From NCBI GenBank assembly GCA_964424075.1, contig CAYRGY010000004.1, forward strand, positions 58,201 to 122,200: 64,000 nt of DNA, in the 5' to 3' direction. A program made the position numbers and the translations under genes. The notes beneath the pieces are model-generated. The model searched no databases and was not told the origin of the DNA. It was given only the letters and a program-made list of their open reading frames with translations. Shown here piece by piece: positions 58,683-64,000 of the stretch. Numbering within the stretch: the stretch's first letter is position 1; the number at the start of each line of letters is the position of its first letter. The stretch is from CAYRGY01 sp964424075. GTDB lineage: Bacteria; Patescibacteriota; Gracilibacteria; UBA1369.

Positions 58683-60521
58683 TTATCTCTTTAATACAGC
58701 CAAAAAAGCCTCTTGAGGCAATTCAACCCTACCCACCATTTTCATCCGCTTCTTACCAGCCTTCTGCTTTTTAAGCAGTTTATCTTTACGAGTACGATCA
58801 CCTCCGTAAAGCTTTGCCGTAACATCCTTACGAAAAGCGGAAATAGTCTCTCTGGACACTATTTTTCCTCCAATAGCTGCTTGAACAGGTATTTCAAATT
58901 GCATTCGCGGTATCAAATCCTTAAGTTTTTTACAAATTGCTATTCCAACATGATGTGCATCCGGTCTAAACACAATTGAAGATAACGCATCAACCGGCTC
59001 TCCAGCGACTTTAATGTCCAATTTCACCAAATCTCCGGCACGATAATTCAAATATTCATAGTTCATAGAAGCATAACCCGAAGTAACACTTTTCAAGCGA
59101 TCGAAGAAATCTACAACTATTGATGCTAGTGGAATTTCTGCCTCTAAGATTACTCTGTTTTGATCAATAAAATTGTACTGTTTTTGTAGACCTCGCTTAT
59201 CCTGAATAAGTTGCATCACTGCACCAAGATAATCCTTTGGAGTTAAGACTTCAATTTTCACCCATGGCTCTCTAATTTCGGCAATTTGAGATGGATCAGG
59301 TAAATCTGATGGACTTAAAATTAACAAATCCTCTTCCAAACTATCAGGATCATACTTATTAGCCTTCTTGGTTATGTAGTAAGACACGGAAGGTGCTGTA
59401 ACGATCAAATCCAAATTATACTCGCGCTCCAACCTTTCCTGGACAATTTCCAAATGCAAAAGCCCTAAAAATCCAACTCTGAATCCAAAGCCAAGTGCCG
59501 AGGACTGCTCCGGTTCAAATTGCAAAGCAGAATCACTCAATTGCAACTTTTGCAAGGCATCTCGAAGCAAGGGATAATCATCGCTTTCCACAGCATAAAT
59601 AGAAGCAAAAACAAAAGGTTTAATCACTTTATAACCTGCCAAGGGTTCAGAGGATGCAATATTTTTATTCAATTTACCAGGCCTCCAAACTGTATCACCA
59701 ACGCGTGCCTGAGCTACATCCTTCAGTCCCGTTACTATATATCCGGTTTCACCTTGTTTAAGCACAGGAGAAGAAAGATAACTTGGTTTAAAATAACCAA
59801 CATCCAACACCTCTTGCTGCCATTTGGTATGCATATATGTAACTTTATCACCCTTACGTATTTCACCGGAAAAAACCCTTACATAAGCGACTACACCTTT
59901 ATAGGTGTCATAAATCGAATCAAAAATCAATGCCTTAGTTTCCGCATCGTCATCGACTGCTTTGGGAGGTGGAATACGCTCAACAACAGCTTCTAGAACA
60001 GCTTCAACATTTGTTCCCATTTTTGCCGAAATGGCAATAATTTCCTCTCGCGGAATGGCTAAAGTATTCTCAATTTCATCCATATACTTCTCCACATCGG
60101 CTGAAGGTAAATCGATCTTATTCAAAACTGGAATTATTTTCAAATTATGCTCCATAGCCATATAACAATTGGCCAAAGTTTGTGCCTCAATACCCTGAGT
60201 AGCATCAACAATCAAAATAGCTCCTTCACATGCAGCTAAGCTACGGGAAACTTCATAGGTAAAATCCACATGACCGGGCGTATCTATTAAATTTAAAATA
60301 TAATCTTTGCCTTGATAGTGCCAGTCCATCCTTACAGGCTGCAATTTGATAGTAATACCCCTTTCCTGCTCCAAATCCATCATATCAAGCACCTGATTAT
60401 TTTTCATTTGCCTTTTATCAACCGTCTTAGTCACTTCCAAAAAACGATCCGCTAAAGTAGATTTACCGTGATCTATATGCGCAATTATACAAAAATTTCT
60501 AAGTTTTTCCGAGTCAGACAT
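58683..60521 (-). CDS. lepA: Elongation factor 4 (LepA)
   Basis: A 612-residue translational GTPase that back-translocates or rescues stalled ribosomes. The ATG at 60521 is chosen because the product then begins 10 residues before FCIIAHIDHGKSTLADR (G1); the frame extends 18 codons upstream without support. DLEQERGITIK, NLIDTPGHVDF and NKIDLP are the G2-G4 motifs. The EF-G-like domains lack domain IV, and the LepA-specific C-terminal domain ends KLLKKQKAGKKRMKMVGRVELPQEAFLAVL. The length is normal. Confidence 0.97.
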   Translation of the reverse strand: MSDSEKLRNFCIIAHIDHGKSTLADRFLEVTKTVDKRQMKNNQVLDMMDLEQERGITIKLQPVRMDWHYQGKDYILNLIDTPGHVDFTYEVSRSLAACEGAILIVDATQGIEAQTLANCYMAMEHNLKIIPVLNKIDLPSADVEKYMDEIENTLAIPREEIIAISAKMGTNVEAVLEAVVERIPPPKAVDDDAETKALIFDSIYDTYKGVVAYVRVFSGEIRKGDKVTYMHTKWQQEVLDVGYFKPSYLSSPVLKQGETGYIVTGLKDVAQARVGDTVWRPGKLNKNIASSEPLAGYKVIKPFVFASIYAVESDDYPLLRDALQKLQLSDSALQFEPEQSSALGFGFRVGFLGLLHLEIVQERLEREYNLDLIVTAPSVSYYITKKANKYDPDSLEEDLLILSPSDLPDPSQIAEIREPWVKIEVLTPKDYLGAVMQLIQDKRGLQKQYNFIDQNRVILEAEIPLASIVVDFFDRLKSVTSGYASMNYEYLNYRAGDLVKLDIKVAGEPVDALSSIVFRPDAHHVGIAICKKLKDLIPRMQFEIPVQAAIGGKIVSRETISAFRKDVTAKLYGGDRTRKDKLLKKQKAGKKRMKMVGRVELPQEAFLAVLKR

Positions 60522-60590
60522 TGAATATTTTTTATTGGAGCCACCACATCTTAGCAATTTACAAAAAAATCTCAATCGACAATCTCAAAT

Positions 60591-60619
60591 TTGACGTAAC
60601 TATATATAAATAGTAAAAT
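60591..60619 (+). promoter_or_regulatory. Promoter for the lipoprotein gene
   Basis: TTGACG (60591-60596), a 17-base spacer and TAAAAT (60614-60619). It would start transcription about 6-8 bases before the ATG at 60631 or 14 before 60640, leaving almost no leader. Confidence 0.6.
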
Positions 60620-60630
60620 ATAAAGAAGTC

Positions 60631-62166
60631 ATGTCAACTATGCATAGATATATATTTTTTTTAATAACCTTAATCTCGGTAGTTCTTACCGGATGTTTTG
60701 GCGCTCCGGAAAGCTCTGAGGACACTCAAGAAAAAGCTCCTAGCGGTGAATTTGAAAATGCCTTCGATCCTCAGAAACAACAGCGTGAATTTAATGCCGA
60801 TCCGGCAAGTCAATTTACAGTGGAACCTGTAGAAAAAGATCGTGAAACTACTCCTCCAGAACAAGCGGAGCCTGTGAAAACAAGAACTCCTCAATTTGAA
60901 CCTACTCGTGAAATTGATACAGCAAAAAAACCCATGAAACTACCGGAAACAGTAGTTGAAAATCCCGGTAATAAGAATACTGCCTTTCCTATCACTGACC
61001 CCGACTTTAAACCACCCCTCGAATCAAAACCTCTGACAGACTTAATTCCAGTTGGACCCCGTACTGATTCAAAGCCTCCAGAAACTGAATTGAAACCTAT
61101 TCAGATTAGCAAAATCACTGATAATAAACATGGTGACTTTTCAGCACAAATTTATGGAAATTCATTAGGATGGCAAGCCAATCTTTTTGCTGAGGAAGGG
61201 CCTGACATTGATACATATAGCTTCGATCTAACAGACCAAACCAAACGCCGCATCGGGCTGACAAAAGATCTATATAATACCGGCAATCAAAATTTTGACC
61301 AAGATTTTGAAAATCCTGACTATCTATTCCAAGATTTTGAACTATTAAATGAGGACTATATTGTTTGGAAAACTATCGGGGATCAAGAAAGCAAATTTTA
61401 TTTTTCACCTATTTTCAAAAAAGCTGAAGTTAATTATTTGGGAACCAGCAAAGAAATAAACAGTAATATAGCAATCAATAGTAATAATGAGCTTATTTAT
61501 TTTAATCCCGAAAAGACTAAACTAGCAGTGATCAATTTGGAAAAAAATCGCAAGAATAACTACGACTTTGTAGCTCCACTTGCGGAACATGAATATAAAA
61601 TCCTCTACTATCTGCCAAATCTGATTTATCTTCAAGAAAGTTTAAATAATCGACCAACCAGAATCCTTTTATATAATTTTGCTGACACTAGTTTTAAAAT
61701 AGTCAAACAGCCAAATTTTATTCAGCTAGATCAGGCCAAAATCGCTATCAGCGACCTAATTATGCGTGGAAATGAAGTTATGTGGGTAGAAAAAAATAAT
61801 TCTCAAAAAACTTACACTTTTAAGGTGTATAACATAAATAATGATCAAGTTGATGAATATAGATCTGTCAGCACTGAAATAGGACGTCTGATTGCCCTGG
61901 ATTTTGACACTAAATCCATAGTTTGGGCAATAACTGAATCATCAAACACTGAGGAGAATAATATATATGTTCAAGACAGAGCCTCTAAAAGAACCCGTCG
62001 ACTTCTGGAAAACACCAATATTAAGCTGTCCTGGGACGCCCTGACCTTTTTTACTACCAACAAAGACCGAATATTAAGCCAAAATCAAATCATCTTCCCC
62101 GGATATGTAGGTGACTATAAGGAAGATAAAAGTAATGTGGAAATATTTCTGGCCAAGTTCAATTAA
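60631..62166 (+). CDS. Hypothetical lipoprotein with disordered linker and beta-rich domain
   Basis: A 511-residue protein with a lipoprotein signal (hydrophobic stretch, lipobox VLTGC, C22). Residues 23-165 are Pro/Glu/Lys-rich and low in structure (EPVEKDRETTPPEQAEP, PVGPRTDSKPPETELKP), typical of a cell-surface linker. The C-terminal 340 residues show repeated strand patterns (YSFDLTDQTKRRIGLTK, LLNEDYIVWKTIGD, KSIVWAITESS), reminiscent of a beta-propeller with TolB-like repeats, but the family is not proven. A start at the second ATG (60640) is possible. It precedes the PrgI and VirB4-N-like genes and may belong to the same surface machine. Confidence 0.8.
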   Translation: MSTMHRYIFFLITLISVVLTGCFGAPESSEDTQEKAPSGEFENAFDPQKQQREFNADPASQFTVEPVEKDRETTPPEQAEPVKTRTPQFEPTREIDTAKKPMKLPETVVENPGNKNTAFPITDPDFKPPLESKPLTDLIPVGPRTDSKPPETELKPIQISKITDNKHGDFSAQIYGNSLGWQANLFAEEGPDIDTYSFDLTDQTKRRIGLTKDLYNTGNQNFDQDFENPDYLFQDFELLNEDYIVWKTIGDQESKFYFSPIFKKAEVNYLGTSKEINSNIAINSNNELIYFNPEKTKLAVINLEKNRKNNYDFVAPLAEHEYKILYYLPNLIYLQESLNNRPTRILLYNFADTSFKIVKQPNFIQLDQAKIAISDLIMRGNEVMWVEKNNSQKTYTFKVYNINNDQVDEYRSVSTEIGRLIALDFDTKSIVWAITESSNTEENNIYVQDRASKRTRRLLENTNIKLSWDALTFFTTNKDRILSQNQIIFPGYVGDYKEDKSNVEIFLAKFN

Positions 62167-62191
62167 CAAATTTTCTTAAATAGGGTATAAT
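62164..62191 (+). promoter_or_regulatory. Promoter for the PrgI gene
   Basis: TTAACA (62164-62169), a 16-base spacer and a perfect TATAAT (62186-62191). Transcription would start about 62198, leaving a leader of about 16 bases before the ATG at 62214. Confidence 0.65.
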
Positions 62192-62213
62192 ACAATGATA
62201 TATCAAATTTTTG

Positions 62214-62648
62214 ATGCAATTTAAAATCCCCCAAGACGTACAAAGAGAAGATCACATCGTTGGCCCACTCACAATGCGCCAATTAATTATCTGTGGTATT
62301 GGCTTCAGCATTGCCTATGGCCTGTTTTCTATCATTGGACGTGACTATCATTGGATTTCAGCATTAATACCTGTCATACCAATTGTTCTAATTGTAGTTA
62401 TTTTTGCTTTTGTAAAACCACTTGATATGAATTTTGAAAAATATCTACTCTATGCTTTGGAATACTACATTATACTCCCCAAAAAGCGCTATTGGCTTAA
62501 AGGTACCGGCGATCCTTCACGACTAAGCTATGAACCTATGGCCAGCAAAAAACAAACAACTCAAGAAGAAGATATTGAAGAAGTTGTTGCTCCTACAAAA
62601 AGTATAGATGAGCTAAGCAGTATTTTAGACAGTAATAATCAAAACTAA
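62214..62648 (+). CDS. PrgI-family type IV secretion membrane protein
   Basis: A 144-residue protein. MQFKIPQDVQREDHIVGPLTMRQLIICGIG at the start, two adjacent membrane helices (about residues 25-66), then PLDMNFEKYLLYALEYYIILPKKRYWLKG match the PrgI family, found in Gram-positive type IV/conjugation systems next to VirB4. The ATG at 62214 is preferred to a TTG one codon earlier. The C-terminal 40 residues are polar. The stop overlaps the next start by one base. VirB3-like function is usually proposed for the family. Confidence 0.9.
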   Translation: MQFKIPQDVQREDHIVGPLTMRQLIICGIGFSIAYGLFSIIGRDYHWISALIPVIPIVLIVVIFAFVKPLDMNFEKYLLYALEYYIILPKKRYWLKGTGDPSRLSYEPMASKKQTTQEEDIEEVVAPTKSIDELSSILDSNNQN

Positions 62649-63466
62649 TGGCAGATGATAAATCAGTAAAAAATTCAAAAATCACTCAAGGTCCTACACT
62701 GAGCACTCAAACTTATCTGCGCATTGCCGAAATCAGAGATAATACTTTAGTCCTAAAAAACGATGGCATAAGAGCTGTACTTAGGGTAAACAGCATTAAT
62801 TTCAATCTTAAATCCGAAGATGAACAAAATGCCATCATTTATTCCTATCAAGGATTTTTAAATACTTTAGAAGACCCGATTCAAATTGTTGTTAGATCAA
62901 AAAAACTTGATGTTGATCACTATTTAGATACTTTGAAAGACATTTCCAATAAACAGCAAAATCCCTTACTGAAAAAAACGACAGTTGATTATATCGATTA
63001 TATTCAAAAACTGGTTGAATACGCCGACATCATGGAAAAACAATTCTATGTGATAGTACCTCAAGAGTCTGCACGCGGTACGGAAATGGGATTCCTAACG
63101 AAATTCCTTAGCTTTATCAATTCCAAAGATTCATATAGTGAAATAAAAGCCCGCCGCAAAGAGTTTTCTTCCTTACGTAAAAAACTATCACAAAAAGTAG
63201 CTACAGTTAAAGGAGGATTGGAGGGATGCGGCCTTAAAGTGGAAGAACTGTCTACTAAAGAATTGATTCATCTGTTCTACGAAACCTACAACCCATCAGT
63301 ATCACGCTTCGAAAAAGGAGATAAATTAGACGAATCTGATTTAAAAACAGAAGAAGTCATCAGAGCTGAAGATCAAGGCCAAAACGCCGAAAACAAACAA
63401 ATACAGGAAGCCAAAGCAAAACAAGCACAGAAGAAAAAGAGTACAACTAAAGCAAAATCCAAATAG
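62648..63466 (+). CDS. VirB4/TrsE N-terminal-like protein without ATPase domain
   Basis: A 272-residue protein. Residues 20-220 (TQTYLRIAEIRDNTLVLKNDGIRAVLRVNSINFNLKSEDEQNAIIYSYQGFLNTL, then PIQIVVRSKKLDVDHYLDTL and KQFYVIVPQES) match the N-terminal domain of VirB4/TraC-type proteins that follows PrgI in conjugation operons. The Walker-motif ATPase half is missing: after residue 225 only an acidic and Lys/Ala-rich tail follows. No other ATPase gene lies downstream before the rRNA genes. It is translationally coupled to PrgI. In Patescibacteria this split form may work with a separate ATPase gene elsewhere, such as the TraG-like protein at 42591. Confidence 0.78.
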   Translation: MADDKSVKNSKITQGPTLSTQTYLRIAEIRDNTLVLKNDGIRAVLRVNSINFNLKSEDEQNAIIYSYQGFLNTLEDPIQIVVRSKKLDVDHYLDTLKDISNKQQNPLLKKTTVDYIDYIQKLVEYADIMEKQFYVIVPQESARGTEMGFLTKFLSFINSKDSYSEIKARRKEFSSLRKKLSQKVATVKGGLEGCGLKVEELSTKELIHLFYETYNPSVSRFEKGDKLDESDLKTEEVIRAEDQGQNAENKQIQEAKAKQAQKKKSTTKAKSK

Positions 63467-63484
63467 ACATATAAAAAACACTGT

Positions 63485-63602
63485 CTTGGCAACGCCCTAC
63501 TTTCCCACGGATAATATCCGCAGTAACATCGGCGAAGAGCGGCTTAACTGCTGTATTCGGGATGGGAACAGGTGTACCCCACTCTCAATAGTTACCAAGA
63601 CA
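63485..63602 (-). rRNA. rrf: 5S ribosomal RNA
   Basis: The minus-strand sequence has the 5S core: CACCTGTTCCCATCCCGAA, CAGCAGTTAAGC and the closing helix in which GTCTTGGTAAC at the 5' end pairs with GTTGCCAAGAC at the 3' end. The ends are approximate within a few bases. It lies about 75 bases downstream of the 23S 3' end, in the normal 23S-5S order, and converges with the VirB4-N-like gene 18 bases away. Confidence 0.93.
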
Positions 63603-63677
63603 GTGTCTTCTATATTGACACAATCGTTATTGTAAACGATCAATAATATTCAATAATTGCTAGTTAAATAAAAAAAG

Positions 63678-64000
<323 letters not shown>

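Noticed and set aside
60522..60575. Longer lepA frame from 60575
   Set aside because: The 18 extra codons have no counterpart in LepA, and the ATG at 60521 gives the standard start.
63603..63677. tRNA in the 23S-5S spacer
   Set aside because: The 75-base AT-rich spacer has no cloverleaf or TTCGA-type T arm.

Overview
The window looks like a chromosomal segment of an uncultured Candidate Phyla Radiation (Patescibacteria) bacterium. The DNA is AT-rich, genes are tightly packed with many short overlaps, and Shine-Dalgarno sequences are weak or absent. Several families common in this radiation are present: PrgI and TraG-like type IV secretion parts, a TrbC/VirB2-like pilin-type protein, AI-2E, PrsW, Elp3 and SLH proteins, alongside core translation and repair genes. 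UGA is used as stop (pth and the GC-rich gene both end in TGA), so the UGA=Gly code of SR1/Gracilibacteria does not apply. Presence of bL9 argues against the lineages reported to lack it (Microgenomates, WWE3). The lineage itself is inferred, not proven.

Layout. 0-2.8 kb (minus): rpsB, a Tic20-like membrane protein, tsf, a STAS protein and a truncated membrane protein. 2.9-7.0 kb (plus): RsbW-like ATPase, STAS protein and PrsW protease, then a glycosyltransferase and a Wzz-like protein. 7-14.9 kb: AI-2E transporter, pilin-like protein, der, a nucleotidyltransferase-like protein, uvrC, rmuC, Sua5/YrdC and tRNA-Leu(CAA). 15.1-22.6 kb: obg-pth, rplU, rluD, tyrS, a PocR-PAS sensor and recG. 22.6-30.9 kb: a 588-residue unknown, a divergent Elp3/Trm9-like pair, a WecG-like enzyme, small membrane proteins, gatB, a HEPN-like protein and a bPH2 protein. 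31-33.2 kb: lepB and then a GC-rich transcription unit. 33.2-41.3 kb: family 4 UDG, DHH phosphoesterase, fmt, O-antigen ligase-like protein, a solute-binding lipoprotein, a GT2 and ssb. 41.4-50 kb: pgk, TraG/VirD4-like ATPase, ruvX, rplI, an SLH protein, an oligopeptide-binding-like protein and secG. 50-60.5 kb: ileS, dcd, tRNA-Val, tRNA-Leu(GAG), a degenerate HtrA, a SpoIIE phosphatase, a second oligopeptide-binding-like protein and lepA. 60.6-64 kb: a lipoprotein, PrgI and a VirB4-N-like protein, then 5S and the 3' end of 23S rRNA on the minus strand.

Functional themes. (1) A partner-switching circuit is spread over the window: SpoIIE phosphatase, RsbW-like ATPase, two STAS proteins and PrsW. 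No sigma factor was seen. (2) Surface functions include polysaccharide enzymes, an SLH protein, three solute-binding proteins without permease genes, and dispersed secretion parts. (3) Elp3 and a Trm9-like methyltransferase lie head to head, which mirrors the eukaryotic mcm5U34 tRNA-modification route.

The strongest anomaly is 31.8-33.2 kb. It is a self-contained unit with a promoter, a structured leader, a roughly two-thirds-GC gene with foreign codon use and a strong terminator, and it carries a 19-bp perfect inverted repeat near its ends. Neither the protein nor the architecture is one I recognise.
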